A stretch of DNA of 64,000 bases from Candidatus Desulfofervidaceae bacterium (GCA_027064585.1 JAMOPI010000028.1:1-64000), one strand, 5' to 3'. Numbered from the stretch's first letter, positions 46,696 through 56,575 are shown. Notes: generated by a model from the sequence alone, not told the origin. Program-made: numbers and translations.

Positions 46696-47484
46696 ATGCA
46701 AAGGTGGCGTTTTGTCTTTTCTGGTCATTGTGACCCTTATACCAACATGGCTGTAGATGAGGCCATTCTGATCACACATGGGCAGAGAAAGACCTTGCCT
46801 ACTCTCAGGCTCTATGGTTGGTTACCTCCTGCTTTTTCCCTTGGCTATTTTCAAAGGGCCGAAGAGGTTTTAGACTTAGATAGGTGCAAAAAAGAAGGAA
46901 TTTTGTTTGTGAGAAGAATAACCGGGGGTGAGGCCATCTTTCATCAGCATGAATTGACCTATAGCCTTAGCTGTTTTAAGGAAGAAATCGGGGCCTTTGG
47001 TTCGGTCAAGGAGGGCTTTGAAAGGATATGTGCCTTTCTTTTAACGGCCTATAAAAAACTGGGACTTGACCCTCATTTTGCCAAAGACATCGGTTTGCCT
47101 TCTTTGGGTAAGGGAGCCCTTTGTTTTGCCTCTTATGAGGAGTATGATATCATTGTGAAGGGTAAAAAGCTTGGGGGCAATGCCCAGAAGAGGAAAAGGG
47201 ACTTAATTTTTCAACACGGTTCTATTCCGCTACGATTAGAGATAGATGCCTTTTTATCCTTTCTACGACAACGACCAGTGGGATTGAAAGAAAGGATTTG
47301 CAGTTTAGAAGAAGTTTTAGGCAGAAAGATAACACTCGCAGAATTGGCACAAGTAATAAAGGTTTCCTTTGAGGAAACATTTGGGGTAGAGTTGATAGAG
47401 CAACCTTTAACCTTAGAGGAAGAGGCCTTGGCGGCCAAGCTAAGGGAAGAAAAATACAGCACAAAGATATGGAATTTAAGATGA
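46696..47484 (+). CDS. Lipoate-protein ligase/octanoyltransferase (LplA/LipM-like)
   Basis: A 262-residue BPL/LplA/LipB-fold enzyme that attaches octanoate or lipoate to GcvH and related E2 proteins. Motifs: NMAVDEAIL, YGWLPPAFSLGYFQ, FVRRITGGEAIFHQHELTYSL (RxxGGGxVxH-type), ALCFASYEEYDIIVKGKKLGGNAQ with a lysine and candidate LipM cysteine, and FQHGSIPL. Length is short of full LplA (about 330) and fits the LipM group. Start is ATG 46696 with AAGGAG; an upstream in-frame start lies in the promoter. First gene of an operon with lipA and lpd (16-base overlap). Confidence 0.82.
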   Translation: MQRWRFVFSGHCDPYTNMAVDEAILITHGQRKTLPTLRLYGWLPPAFSLGYFQRAEEVLDLDRCKKEGILFVRRITGGEAIFHQHELTYSLSCFKEEIGAFGSVKEGFERICAFLLTAYKKLGLDPHFAKDIGLPSLGKGALCFASYEEYDIIVKGKKLGGNAQKRKRDLIFQHGSIPLRLEIDAFLSFLRQRPVGLKERICSLEEVLGRKITLAELAQVIKVSFEETFGVELIEQPLTLEEEALAAKLREEKYSTKIWNLR

Positions 47485-48320
47485 AAAAACCACCTTGGCT
47501 TAAGAAAAAGCTTGATTTAAAGGTGTGTCATACCTTAAAGGTACTTTTAAGGGATTTAGGGTTACATACGATCTGTGAGGAGTCAGGTTGCCCGAATATC
47601 TCTGACTGTTTTGCTAGGGGCACGGCTACTTTTTTGATTTTAGGTGATGTTTGCACCCGTAACTGCCGTTTTTGTGCGGTGAAAAAAGGCAAGCCCCTGC
47701 CGGTAGATGCAGATGAGCCTAGGCGGGTGGCCGAGGCGGTAAGACGGCTTAACTTAAGGCATGTGGTCGTTACCAGCGTTACGAGGGACGATCTGCCCGA
47801 TGGAGGGGCGGCCCAGTTTGCCCAAACGGTTTTAAATATTAGAGAACAAATGCCAAACATCACGATTGAAGTGCTTATTCCAGACTTTCAGGGTGACAAG
47901 GAGGCCATTAAAAGGGTGGTAGAGGCAAGGCCAGATGTTATTGGGCATAATGTAGAAACAGTGCCAAGGCTGTATCCAGAGGTAAGACCAAAGGCAGATT
48001 ACAGGCGGTCTTTGAAGGTCTTGCGGATAGTAAAGGAATTAAATAATGAGATTTATACCAAATCAGGACTTATGTTGGGTCTAGGTGAAAACGAGGAAGA
48101 AGTAATGCAGGTGTGTCAGGACTTACGGGCAGTAGGATGTGATTTCTTAAGCCTTGGGCAGTATTTGGCACCAAATTTAAAGGCATATCCGGTTAAAGAA
48201 TACATTCATCCAGATAAATTTGAAGCCTACAAAAGAGATGCCTTATCTTTGGGCTTTCTTTATGTGGCTAGTGGGCCTTATGTGCGTAGTTCTTATTTGG
48301 CAGAGGAGTATTTAAAATGA
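47469..48320 (+). CDS. lipA: Lipoyl synthase
   Basis: A 283-residue radical SAM enzyme inserting two sulfurs into octanoyl-H protein. Auxiliary cluster CEESGCPNISDC (C36, C41, C47) and radical cluster CTRNCRFC (C62, C66, C69) are both intact; VTSVTRDDLPDGGA, NVETVPRL and the C-terminal GPYVRSSYLAEE are diagnostic. It can start at 47469 or ATG 47481 (MKKPPWL). With the lplA/LipM-like gene it equips GcvH with lipoate; four-base overlap into lpd. Confidence 0.97.
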   Translation: MEFKMKKPPWLKKKLDLKVCHTLKVLLRDLGLHTICEESGCPNISDCFARGTATFLILGDVCTRNCRFCAVKKGKPLPVDADEPRRVAEAVRRLNLRHVVVTSVTRDDLPDGGAAQFAQTVLNIREQMPNITIEVLIPDFQGDKEAIKRVVEARPDVIGHNVETVPRLYPEVRPKADYRRSLKVLRIVKELNNEIYTKSGLMLGLGENEEEVMQVCQDLRAVGCDFLSLGQYLAPNLKAYPVKEYIHPDKFEAYKRDALSLGFLYVASGPYVRSSYLAEEYLK

Positions 48321-49705
48321 AAACATTTGATGTTATCGTCATCGGGGGAGGACCAGGGGGTTATACGGCGGCTGTATGCGCAGCCCAATTGGGGGCAAGG
48401 GTGGCGGTTATAGAAAAGGACAGCCTAGGAGGCACTTGTTTAAACCGGGGCTGCATTCCAACCAAGTCCCTTTTAAGCAGCGTGCATGTGTTAGAGACGG
48501 TTAAACGGGCCAAGGAATTTGGTGTTAGGGTAGAAGAAAAGGGGGTCGTTTTTGAGGTTGTCATAAAAAGAAAGGATAAAATCCTTACCCAACTAAGAAA
48601 CGGTTTAAGATACCTACTTAAAAGTTATGGCGTAGAGGTAATCAAAGGCAGTGCCTCTTTTATTTCTCCTTCAAACATTAAGGTTGGAGATGAAGTGTTT
48701 AGTTTTAAAAAATGTATTATTGCTACGGGTTCTATCCCGTCTTCTTTACCTGGCGTGACCATAGACGGTGAATACATTCTGTCTAGTGACCATCTGCTTG
48801 AGGTTAAAACACCGCCTACTTCCTTGCTTATTATTGGAGGAGGGGTGATTGGAGTTGAGTTTGCCTGTGTTTTTCAGACCTTAGGAACAAAGGTAATAAT
48901 TATTGAAGCCATGCCTTCTATCTTACCCGCTGAAGATAGCGAAATTTGCCGCACGTTAGAAAGGATGCTTAAGGCAAGAGGCATTGAGATTTACACCAGG
49001 GCTAGAGTAGAAGGAATGATTCATAAGGAAAACAAGGTAGAAGTTACCTTTACGGTCGCCGAGAAAGAACCAAAGCGAACAGTTTGTGCTGAGAGGGTGC
49101 TTGTGGCCACGGGGAGAAAACCGTGTACGCAAGGATTAGGACTTGAAGAAATCGGCATTAAATGTGAAAAGGGTAGAATTTTCGTTAATGAAAGGATGGA
49201 GACAAACATCCAAGGTATATACGCCATCGGGGATGTAGTGGGCCCACCCTTTTTAGCCCACAAGGCCTGTGCTGAGGCCATGGTGGCTGCCCAAAATGCC
49301 ATGGGCAAAGAGGCAAGGGTTGACTATAGTTTTATCCCAAGCTGCATTTTTACCTTGCCCGAAGTGGCCAGCGTAGGGCTTACGGAGAAAGAGGCCAAAG
49401 AAAAAGGATATGCTGTCAAGATAGGCAAATTCCCCTTTGCGGCCAACGGTAGGGCCGTTTGTGCCGGTGAAACAAAGGGCTTTGTTAAGGTTATTCTAGA
49501 TAAAAACACTGATGCTATCTTAGGTATTCACATCCTTGGTCCTCAGGCAACTGAACTTATCTTTGGGGCAGCCCTTTTAATCAAAGCAGGCTATACGCCT
49601 ACGACTTTGGAGCGCATACTTTTTCCGCATCCGACCTTAAGCGAAGGCATTTTCCAGGCCATCTTGGCTTCAGACAAAAGGGCTACTGATCTGCCCAAAC
49701 AATAG
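48317..49705 (+). CDS. lpd: Dihydrolipoamide dehydrogenase
   Basis: A 462-residue FAD enzyme re-oxidising dihydrolipoamide with NAD+, the L protein of the glycine system. FAD site VIGGGPGGYTAAVCAA, redox disulfide GGTCLNRGCIPTK (C41/C46), NAD site IIGGGVIGVEFACVF, YAIGDVVGPPFLAHKA, and the C-terminal His-Glu pair HPTLSEGIFQA. Full length. Last of the lplA-lipA-lpd operon, ended by a bidirectional-looking terminator shared with convergent alaS. Confidence 0.95.
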   Translation: MKTFDVIVIGGGPGGYTAAVCAAQLGARVAVIEKDSLGGTCLNRGCIPTKSLLSSVHVLETVKRAKEFGVRVEEKGVVFEVVIKRKDKILTQLRNGLRYLLKSYGVEVIKGSASFISPSNIKVGDEVFSFKKCIIATGSIPSSLPGVTIDGEYILSSDHLLEVKTPPTSLLIIGGGVIGVEFACVFQTLGTKVIIIEAMPSILPAEDSEICRTLERMLKARGIEIYTRARVEGMIHKENKVEVTFTVAEKEPKRTVCAERVLVATGRKPCTQGLGLEEIGIKCEKGRIFVNERMETNIQGIYAIGDVVGPPFLAHKACAEAMVAAQNAMGKEARVDYSFIPSCIFTLPEVASVGLTEKEAKEKGYAVKIGKFPFAANGRAVCAGETKGFVKVILDKNTDAILGIHILGPQATELIFGAALLIKAGYTPTTLERILFPHPTLSEGIFQAILASDKRATDLPKQ

Positions 49706-49724
49706 CTGGAAATGTATAATTGGA

Positions 49725-49753
49725 AAGCCCTCCCTTTAAAAAGGGGAGGGCTT
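49725..49753 (+). terminator. Terminator between lpd and alaS
   Basis: AAGCCCTCCC (49725-49734) pairs with GGGAGGGCTT (49744-49753) around a nine-base loop, then an A/T-rich run. It can serve both convergent genes. Confidence 0.85.
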
Positions 49754-49789
49754 AAATTTTTGAAGGCAAGGAGTCAAGGCTTTCCCTTT

Positions 49790-52435
49790 CTACCGCTTTA
49801 CACTTGCCACAATTTCATATACGGCCTTGAGGGCCTCAGGGAGTTTTTCTGGTTGTTTACCGCCTGCTTGGGCCATGTCTGGCCGTCCGCCACCACCACC
49901 GCCGATTAAGGGGGCGATTTGCTTGATGATTTCTCCGGCCTTTATCCGATTGGTCAAATCCTTGGTGACCATGGCCACTAGCATGGCCTTGCCATCGGCC
50001 CGGCTGCCCAGGACGATAACTCCGTTTTTAAGTTTGTCCCTTAACTTGTCTCCCATTTCCCGCAGGGCCTTGGCATCGGCTCCTGGCACTTCTTTGGCCA
50101 AGACGGCAATGTTATCAATGTATTTGACCGCATCCAATAATTTTTCTGATTCCTTGGCCGCCAGCGAGGCCTTTAGAGCAGCAATTTGTTTCTCTGCTTC
50201 CTTTAGTTCGGTAAGGAGTTTTTCCACCTTAGTTACTACATCCTTTGGTTTTACGCGGAGCATCTGGCTAATTTGTCCTAAAAGCCGCTCCCTTTCCTGC
50301 ACATACGTTACGGCTGCTTCGGCGGTAATGGCCTCAATCCTTCTTACCCCAGCCGCGACACTAGACTCAGACAGAATTTTAAAATAGCCGATATCACCAG
50401 TACGTTTAACATGAGTGCCCCCACAGAGCTCTTTGCTCCAACCAGGAATTGCTACTACCCGCACGATGTCGGCATATTTTTCTTCAAAGATAGCAATGGC
50501 TCCTGCCTTGATTGCTTCTAACAAAGGCATTTCTTTGGTTTCTACCGGCTGGTTGTCCCGGATGGCTTGATTAACGATCCTTTCTATCTTAGTCAGAGTT
50601 TCTTCATCCAAGGCAGCAAAGTGGGTAAAGTCAAAGCGTAGTCTATCTGGGGCCACGAGAGAACCTGCCTGCCTGACATGTGTGCCCAACACCTGCCTTA
50701 AGGCCGCCTGTAAGAGGTGTGTAGCCGTGTGATTACAGGCCGTTGCCTGCCGTCTATCTTTATCTACGGTAAGTTTTACTTTTTCTTCTTTTTGCAAACT
50801 TCCTTCTGTTACCTTAATCAGATGCACAATCAAGTTCCCGGCGCGTTGCGTATCATAGACCACTGCCTGGCCTTTTGGCCCGACAATCACGCCTTTATCG
50901 CCTACCTGACCTCCAGCCTCACCGTAAAAGGGTGTTTCTTTGGTAATCAATTCTGCCATATCTGCGACAGAAACGACATCCACTTCTTGGCCGTCTTTGA
51001 TGAGGTGGGTAATTTCTGAGGTGGTTTCTAAGGTTTCATAGCCCAAAAAGGTTGTCTTTTCTCCCTTATATGTCCATTCGGTGTATAAATCCATGCCGCT
51101 TAAGGCTTGGGCTGCCGCCTTTTTCGCGGCCCTTGCCCTCTCTTTTTGGGCGGCCATCGCCTGCTCAAACCCGGCCATGTCCACTACAAGCCCCATCTCC
51201 CTAGCCACATCATTAATGATGTCTATGGGAAAGCCATAGGTGTCATAGAGCTTAAAGGCTACCTCACCAGAGATGATATCTTTGTCTTCTTTTTTCAGTT
51301 TACTTATTTCTTCATTTAAGAGGTTGAGGCCAAAGTCTAAGGTTTCTAAGAAGCGTTCTTCCTCACGCTTGGTAATTTCACTGATTAAAGGCCGGGCTCC
51401 TTTTAGTTCTGGATAGACTTCACCCATATAGTCTACAACCCTTTCGGCCAGTTTATACAAAAAGGGCTCCTTTAGGCCCAGAAGGCGCCCGTAACGCACC
51501 GCCCTTCTTAAGATACGCCGCAGCACATAACCTCTTCCTTCGTTGGAAGGCAGGATGCCATCGGCAATGACAAAGGCAATGGCCCGACTATGATCGGCAA
51601 TCACCCTAAAGGGAAGGGCTTTAGGATGGTCATGCTGGTAGGGGATGCCGGTCATTTCGCTCAAGAGGTCTAGCAGAGGTTTAAACAGATCTGTTTCGTA
51701 ATTGGACCTTACCCCCTGCAGAACCATGGTGATCCGCTCTAGACCCATGCCAGTGTCAATACAGGGATTAGGAAGAGGAGTCAATTTGCCCTCACTGTCC
51801 CGGTTGTATTGCATAAAGACTAAGTTCCAGATTTCTAGATAGCGATCGCAATCACAGCCTACCTGACAGTCAGACCGCCCGCAGCCAAATTCCTCTCCCA
51901 AATCAATTAAGATTTCAGAACAAGGGCCACAGGGGCCAGTATCGCCCATGGCCCAAAAGTTGTCCTTTTCACCCATGCGCACGATGCGATCAGTAGGTAC
52001 CCCGATCTTTTTGTGCCAAATCTCATAGGCTTCATCGTCGTCTTTAAAAACGGTGATCCAGAGCCTTTCTTTAGGTAGATCAAATTCCTTGGTCAAAAGT
52101 TCCCAGGCGTAGGCAATGGCTTCTTCCTTGAAATAGTCGCCAAAGGAAAAGTTGCCCAGCATTTCAAAAAAGGTATGGTGGCGGATGGTCTGCCCTACAT
52201 TCTCCAGGTCGTTGTGTTTCCCGCCGGCCCTCAGGCACTTTTGACAGCTAGCCGCGCGTTTATAGCTGCGTTTTTCCTCGCCTAAAAAGACCCGCTTAAA
52301 CTGCACCATGCCTGCATTAGTGAAAAGCAGGGTGGGGTCACCAGGCGGAATTAAGGGACAACTGGGAACAATGGTATGCCCGTGTCGCTGGAAATAGTCC
52401 AAAAAAGTCTTGCGAATTTCTAAAGCCGTAAGCAT
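49790..52435 (-). CDS. alaS: Alanyl-tRNA synthetase
   Basis: An 881-residue AlaRS. Class II catalytic core with LIPPGDPTLLFTNAGMVQFK, SCQKCLRAGGKHNDLENVG, FFEMLGNFSFGDYFK and EGRGYVLRRILRRAVR; editing domain HTATHLLQAALRQVLG and the CGGTHV zinc/editing motif; C-terminal DHHA1-like glycine-rich IGGGGGGRPDMAQAGG. Usual length. Starts 22 bases after recA with a GGAGAG site, as in several Deltaproteobacteria-like genomes. Confidence 0.97.
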   Translation of the reverse strand: MLTALEIRKTFLDYFQRHGHTIVPSCPLIPPGDPTLLFTNAGMVQFKRVFLGEEKRSYKRAASCQKCLRAGGKHNDLENVGQTIRHHTFFEMLGNFSFGDYFKEEAIAYAWELLTKEFDLPKERLWITVFKDDDEAYEIWHKKIGVPTDRIVRMGEKDNFWAMGDTGPCGPCSEILIDLGEEFGCGRSDCQVGCDCDRYLEIWNLVFMQYNRDSEGKLTPLPNPCIDTGMGLERITMVLQGVRSNYETDLFKPLLDLLSEMTGIPYQHDHPKALPFRVIADHSRAIAFVIADGILPSNEGRGYVLRRILRRAVRYGRLLGLKEPFLYKLAERVVDYMGEVYPELKGARPLISEITKREEERFLETLDFGLNLLNEEISKLKKEDKDIISGEVAFKLYDTYGFPIDIINDVAREMGLVVDMAGFEQAMAAQKERARAAKKAAAQALSGMDLYTEWTYKGEKTTFLGYETLETTSEITHLIKDGQEVDVVSVADMAELITKETPFYGEAGGQVGDKGVIVGPKGQAVVYDTQRAGNLIVHLIKVTEGSLQKEEKVKLTVDKDRRQATACNHTATHLLQAALRQVLGTHVRQAGSLVAPDRLRFDFTHFAALDEETLTKIERIVNQAIRDNQPVETKEMPLLEAIKAGAIAIFEEKYADIVRVVAIPGWSKELCGGTHVKRTGDIGYFKILSESSVAAGVRRIEAITAEAAVTYVQERERLLGQISQMLRVKPKDVVTKVEKLLTELKEAEKQIAALKASLAAKESEKLLDAVKYIDNIAVLAKEVPGADAKALREMGDKLRDKLKNGVIVLGSRADGKAMLVAMVTKDLTNRIKAGEIIKQIAPLIGGGGGGRPDMAQAGGKQPEKLPEALKAVYEIVASVKR

Positions 52436-52457
52436 AGATACTCTCCGTTTTTAATTA

Positions 52458-53528
52458 TTAAGCCTTCCCTTCACTTTTCCCCTTTTGCGTGGTTGGAGAA
52501 TTTTTCCCCTCTTTTTCTTCCTTAGGGGAGGATTCTCTTAATAAACCACACTTTCTTTTAATTTCTTCTTCTATTTCTGCCATTATCTGCGGATGTTCTT
52601 TTAAGTAACGCTTGGCGTTTTCTCTTCCCTGACCAAGACGTTCGTCCTTATAAGCATACCAAGCACCGCTTTTATCAATAATTTTGTATTCTACGCCTAG
52701 ATCCAATATATTACCTTCTTTAGAAATGCCTTCGCCGTAAATAATATCAAACTCTGCCTCTTTAAAAGGCGGGGCAATTTTGTTTTTGACTACCTTGGCC
52801 CGCGTACGGTTACCAATGACCTTTTCTCCCTCTTTTATTGGTCCAATACGGCGGATGTCAATACGCATCGTGGCGTAAAACTTAAGGGCATTGCCACCGG
52901 TGGTGGTTTCTGGATTGCCAAACATAATGCCAATCTTTTGCCGTATTTGGTTAATGAAAATTAAAGCCGTTTGAGACTTGCTGACGATACCCGTCAACTT
53001 ACGCAGGGCTTGGGACATGAGCCTGGCCTGAAGACCCATGTGGGCATCACCCATGTCTCCTTCTAGTTCAGCCTTAGGCACAAGGGCGGCGACTGAATCT
53101 ACGACGACTACGTCTACCGCCCCACTTCTTACCAACATCTCAGCAATCTCAAGAGCTTGCTCGCCGTAATCTGGCTGAGAAACAAGAAGCTCATCGGTAT
53201 TTACGCCCAGTTTCTTGGCATAATACACATCAAAGGCATGCTCGGCATCTATAAAGGCCGCTACACCTCCCTGTTTTTGAGCCTCGGCAATAATATGTAA
53301 GGCCAATGTAGTTTTACCTGAGGATTCTGGGCCAAATATCTCTACCACCCGGCCTTTAGGCACCCCACCTACACCCGTGGCAATGTCTAGGGAGAGGGCA
53401 CCAGTGGGAATGACAGGGATATCAAAAAGCTTGGGCGCACTGCCCAAGCGCATAATGGCCCCTTTGCCAAACTGCCTTTCTATCTGACTAATGGCCGTCT
53501 GTAAGACTTGGTGTTTTTCAGGTTTCAT
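52458..53528 (-). CDS. recA: Recombinase RecA
   Basis: A 356-residue RecA for homologous recombination and SOS signalling. Walker [14 protein letters not shown] (about 66-78), [43 protein letters not shown] and the L2-loop region [25 protein letters not shown] are canonical. The C-terminal tail is acidic/Lys-rich. AAAGGAG ribosome-binding site. No LexA-like palindrome was recognised upstream. Followed by alaS. Confidence 0.98.
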   Translation of the reverse strand: MKPEKHQVLQTAISQIERQFGKGAIMRLGSAPKLFDIPVIPTGALSLDIATGVGGVPKGRVVEIFGPESSGKTTLALHIIAEAQKQGGVAAFIDAEHAFDVYYAKKLGVNTDELLVSQPDYGEQALEIAEMLVRSGAVDVVVVDSVAALVPKAELEGDMGDAHMGLQARLMSQALRKLTGIVSKSQTALIFINQIRQKIGIMFGNPETTTGGNALKFYATMRIDIRRIGPIKEGEKVIGNRTRAKVVKNKIAPPFKEAEFDIIYGEGISKEGNILDLGVEYKIIDKSGAWYAYKDERLGQGRENAKRYLKEHPQIMAEIEEEIKRKCGLLRESSPKEEKEGKNSPTTQKGKSEGKA

Positions 53529-53705
53529 GGTGTTGCTCCTTTGGGGGTTATTTAGGCTTTTTAGATGTTTATACCTTCGCTTTATTACGGAAGCACGAGA
53601 GTTTTACTTCTCTCTTTCCTCCCTCTCCATGTTTAGAAAATGTTTTACCACTTATGAAGCATAATTTCCATACCTTTGCAGGGATTTCATCAAACACCAT
53701 TTAGG

Positions 53706-54107
53706 TTACAACACCTCCCTTGGCGGCAGGAGTTTTTCAATAAGACCTTTAAGAAAGGCAATTTCTTCTTTTTGTTCTTTTAGCGTTGTTTCAAGGCTAG
53801 TCTGCCTCTTTTGCATCTGCCACTGCATGCGCAAAACAAAGCCTAAAATAATTAATGAAATGCTAATAAAAACGCCTAACATCCATTGAAGCGTGTTAAA
53901 ACGCTCATTCATCTCTGCCCGCAAGTCATCAATGCGTCTATCAACATCATCAATACGTTTATTAAGTGCCTTTTGTCCTTCTTCAAGTCGGGTAAGCCTT
54001 TCTATAATTTCTTTATCAGTTATCCTTGGCGCTACCTGCACCCCTCTAGCCACAAGAGGCGTTAACCACACAACCATAAAAACAAAGATAATGGCTATCC
54101 TTCTCAT
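53706..54107 (-). CDS. Coiled-coil single-pass membrane protein, unknown function
   Basis: A 133-residue protein: signal peptide-like segment (residues 1-22, ending LVARGVQ), a heptad-patterned region (ERLTRLEEGQKALNKRIDDVDRRIDDLRAEMNERF) predicted as coiled coil, one membrane helix (WMLGVFISISLIILGFVLRM), then a second short coiled coil with LETTLKEQKEEIAFLKGLIEKLL. Similar short proteins occur in thermophilic chemolithotrophs and have no assigned role. Near thpR on the minus strand but 96 bases away. Confidence 0.6.
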   Translation of the reverse strand: MRRIAIIFVFMVVWLTPLVARGVQVAPRITDKEIIERLTRLEEGQKALNKRIDDVDRRIDDLRAEMNERFNTLQWMLGVFISISLIILGFVLRMQWQMQKRQTSLETTLKEQKEEIAFLKGLIEKLLPPREVL

Positions 54108-54203
54108 AGCCTTACCCTATCAAAACACCCTGATGATGTCAATAAAACAACATAAACCCAACCAACGCAAATACAAAAGTCTGTTATTGGTCATTTATTA
54201 GCT

Positions 54204-54761
54204 TTAAAATCCCACCCTTTCTAAGACTGAATACCTTGCCCCTTGGGGATGAAGTTCGCTTTTAAACAAAATAACCTCTTTGACGGTAAAGTCAGGCGTG
54301 GAAAATGCTTTATAACGCTCTATCACTTCCAAAAGACGCTTGGCATTTACCGGCGTTTTAATACGCCCTAAGGTGAGGTGAGGATGAAAAGGACGGTCTT
54401 CCTTCTTAAAGCCTTTTTTGACCAGGCCGGTTTCAATGTCTGCTTGCAGTTTTTCTAAAATAGGTATATCCCCTTTTAAACCTGTCCAAATCACCCGTGC
54501 CCGGTTTATGTGGGGAAACACACCTAAGGCATGTCCTTTAAGGGAAAAGGCAGAAAGCCCCGCACAACTAGCCGCCATGATTTCTTTTATCATTTCAATT
54601 TGTGTTTCATGAATATTGCCCAAAAATTTAAGCGTAAGGTGCATATTTTGAGCCTTTACCCAGCTTACCTTAGGAAAAAGCGGCCTTAATTCTTTTACTA
54701 GCCCTTCTAGGACTGCCTTTACCTCTTCAGGCAGGCTGATGGCAATAAAGCTTCTAATCAT
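54204..54761 (-). CDS. thpR: RNA 2',3'-cyclic phosphodiesterase (ThpR)
   Basis: A 185-residue two-H phosphoesterase. Both catalytic HxTx motifs are present, MHLTLKFLGN and HPHLTLGRIK, in the order and spacing expected. In bacteria it opens cyclic phosphate ends of RNA or tRNA fragments. ATGA overlap with cinA upstream on the minus strand suggests co-translation. Confidence 0.9.
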   Translation of the reverse strand: MIRSFIAISLPEEVKAVLEGLVKELRPLFPKVSWVKAQNMHLTLKFLGNIHETQIEMIKEIMAASCAGLSAFSLKGHALGVFPHINRARVIWTGLKGDIPILEKLQADIETGLVKKGFKKEDRPFHPHLTLGRIKTPVNAKRLLEVIERYKAFSTPDFTVKEVILFKSELHPQGARYSVLERVGF

Positions 54762-55990
54762 GAGAGCAGATGCCTCCTTAAGGTATCTAAGGCATGAAAG
54801 GCGGTAAGAAGTTTTATTTCTTCCCTTGTGCCTTGAAATTGAAAACGTTTTACTTCTGTCTTATCTTCTACGCATAGGCCTACAAATACCGTTCCTACTG
54901 GTGCTTCTGGTCCGCCTGTAGGGCCGGCATAGCCCGTAACGGCAAGCCCAATTTGCGTTTGGGCCAATTTGCGGACACCTTCGGCCATATATCTGGCCGT
55001 GGGTTCACTTACGGGTCCGTGCTGGTCAATAACCTCTTTAGGCACGGCTAAGATTTCTATTTTCGATTGGTTACTGTAGGTAATTGCCCCGCGGTCAAAG
55101 TAAGCTGAACTGCCAGGCACTTGGGTAAGCAAATGCCCAATAAGGCCACCGGTTAAAGACTCGGCGGTCGCCAGTTTAAATCCCTGTTTTAAAAGAAGTT
55201 TTCCAACAACGGCTGGCAGCGTTTCTTCATCTTCTCCAAAAACACTTATTCCTAAAGTGGCTTTCACTTCCCTTGCCATTTTTTCTACCGTTTCTTTATT
55301 CTTTCCCCTTAGCACTAAATGCACCTCAGGAAAACGGGGCAGAGAGCTGACTTTTATTTCCTTAAACTTGGCCAGGATAGGAGCAATTTTTTCTTGCATT
55401 TCGGTTTCAGATAAGCCAAAGATGCGTAAGACCTTTTTATATACTGGGGTTACATCCGGGAAATGAACCTTTAAGTCAGCCAGGACCTTTTCTTTTAAAA
55501 TCTGCCGCATCTGGTGAGGCACACCTGGAAGAAAATAAAGGGGTTTGCCTTGATATTCAAGCTTAAACCCGCAAGCCCGATAGGCAATGCCCAAGGGTTT
55601 ACTACCTTTGGGCAAGATAACCATCTTTTCATGTCCTGGTAAAAAGGGCCTTCCGGCCTTGGCCAAGACCGCTTGTAAATGGTTATATGCCTCTTGATTG
55701 CGCTCTAAAGGACGGCTTAACTCCTCTGAAACGGCCTTAACTGTTTTATCATCCCAAGTAGGCCCTAATCCACCGGTAATGACCACAAAGTCAGCCTGCA
55801 CGATGGCCTCTCTGAGAGCCCTTTTAATGGCCGCTGGTTCATCGCCAATGGCCGTCATACGGGCGATAGAGAACCCGGCCTCGGCCAACTCTTTGGCCAC
55901 ATCAAAGCTATTTGTATCCAATACCTCCCCACCTAGAATTTCGTCACCAATGATAATAATTTCCCCAACTGGCATGTTTTTTAATACCAT
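54758..55990 (-). CDS. cinA: CinA-family protein (nicotinamide-nucleotide amidohydrolase/COG1058)
   Basis: A 410-residue two-domain CinA. N-terminal MoaB-like domain: IIIGDEILGGEVLDTNSFDVAKEL and VVITGGLGPTWDDKTV; C-terminal PncC-like amidohydrolase domain: ATAESLTGGLIGHLLTQVPGSSAYF, GPVSEPTARYMAEGVR and LAVTGYAGPTGGPEAPVGTVF. It recycles pyridine nucleotides and is annotated with DNA-damage/competence in some bacteria. The start may be 55990 or an internal Met five codons on (55975); neither has a clear ribosome-binding site. Confidence 0.92.
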   Translation of the reverse strand: MVLKNMPVGEIIIIGDEILGGEVLDTNSFDVAKELAEAGFSIARMTAIGDEPAAIKRALREAIVQADFVVITGGLGPTWDDKTVKAVSEELSRPLERNQEAYNHLQAVLAKAGRPFLPGHEKMVILPKGSKPLGIAYRACGFKLEYQGKPLYFLPGVPHQMRQILKEKVLADLKVHFPDVTPVYKKVLRIFGLSETEMQEKIAPILAKFKEIKVSSLPRFPEVHLVLRGKNKETVEKMAREVKATLGISVFGEDEETLPAVVGKLLLKQGFKLATAESLTGGLIGHLLTQVPGSSAYFDRGAITYSNQSKIEILAVPKEVIDQHGPVSEPTARYMAEGVRKLAQTQIGLAVTGYAGPTGGPEAPVGTVFVGLCVEDKTEVKRFQFQGTREEIKLLTAFHALDTLRRHLLS

Positions 55991-56053
55991 TTTTTACTTT
56001 TGAGTTTATTGGGTTTAACCCTAAACCCGTTTTAACCCATTTCTCTTCACTCG

Positions 56054-56575
56054 CTACATTCCATCTACAAACACACCTTCTAGCGGATGCTGCCAGTGAT
56101 CTGGGTGCATGACACAGTCCTTGGTGTCTAAGAGAAGAAGATAGTAACCCCTACCTTCATAGGCCAGACTTAGGTAAAAGCGCTTGGTAAGGGGTTGCAC
56201 GGCCCGCTGGACTTGGGCGTCCAAAAAATTAAAGTAATCTTCTTCCTTTTCCATAGCCGTATCCAACCACTTTATCTCTTCCACCGCACACAGAGGATGT
56301 TCTTTAAAAATGTCAGACAGCTTGGTTAAGGGATTGGAAATACCTAGGCCTACATCCCATATCCACCGATCCACAAGCCAACTTTTACCCTTGGCTGTCT
56401 GTTGTTTAATTTCTTCTACCCTTTCTAAATGTTTCTGATGTTCACCGGCCAGAGTTTCAAATACCTTTATACATACCGGGCTGGTTACCTTCTGTTGAGC
56501 CTGGGTGTAAAATTCTATGAATTCCCTTTCCCTTCTTTCAATTTCAGCCAACACTTCTTCGGTAGTTTTAAACAT
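56054..56575 (-). CDS. Ferritin-like/rubrerythrin-type domain protein
   Basis: A 173-residue helical protein with a ferritin-like four-helix pattern: EEVLAEIERREREFIEFY (first Glu-rich helix with E..E), HQKHLERVEEIK (ExxH-type segment), later CAVEEIKWLDTAMEKEEDYFNFLDAQ and YLSLAYEGRGYYLLLLDTKDC. Iron-binding Glu/His residues are plausible but not a full textbook EX28-30EXXH set. No C-terminal rubredoxin domain. Oxidative-stress or iron role is possible. Monocistronic-looking, upstream of cinA. Confidence 0.6.
   Translation of the reverse strand: MFKTTEEVLAEIERREREFIEFYTQAQQKVTSPVCIKVFETLAGEHQKHLERVEEIKQQTAKGKSWLVDRWIWDVGLGISNPLTKLSDIFKEHPLCAVEEIKWLDTAMEKEEDYFNFLDAQVQRAVQPLTKRFYLSLAYEGRGYYLLLLDTKDCVMHPDHWQHPLEGVFVDGM

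Noticed and set aside
53569-53700. A 43-codon minus-strand frame between the coiled-coil gene and recA
   Set aside because: No ribosome-binding site and no domain; it covers the probable recA promoter region.
53529-53705. A LexA/SOS box upstream of recA
   Set aside because: No CTGT-8-ACAG or GAAC-4-GTTC-type palindrome could be read; regulation left open.
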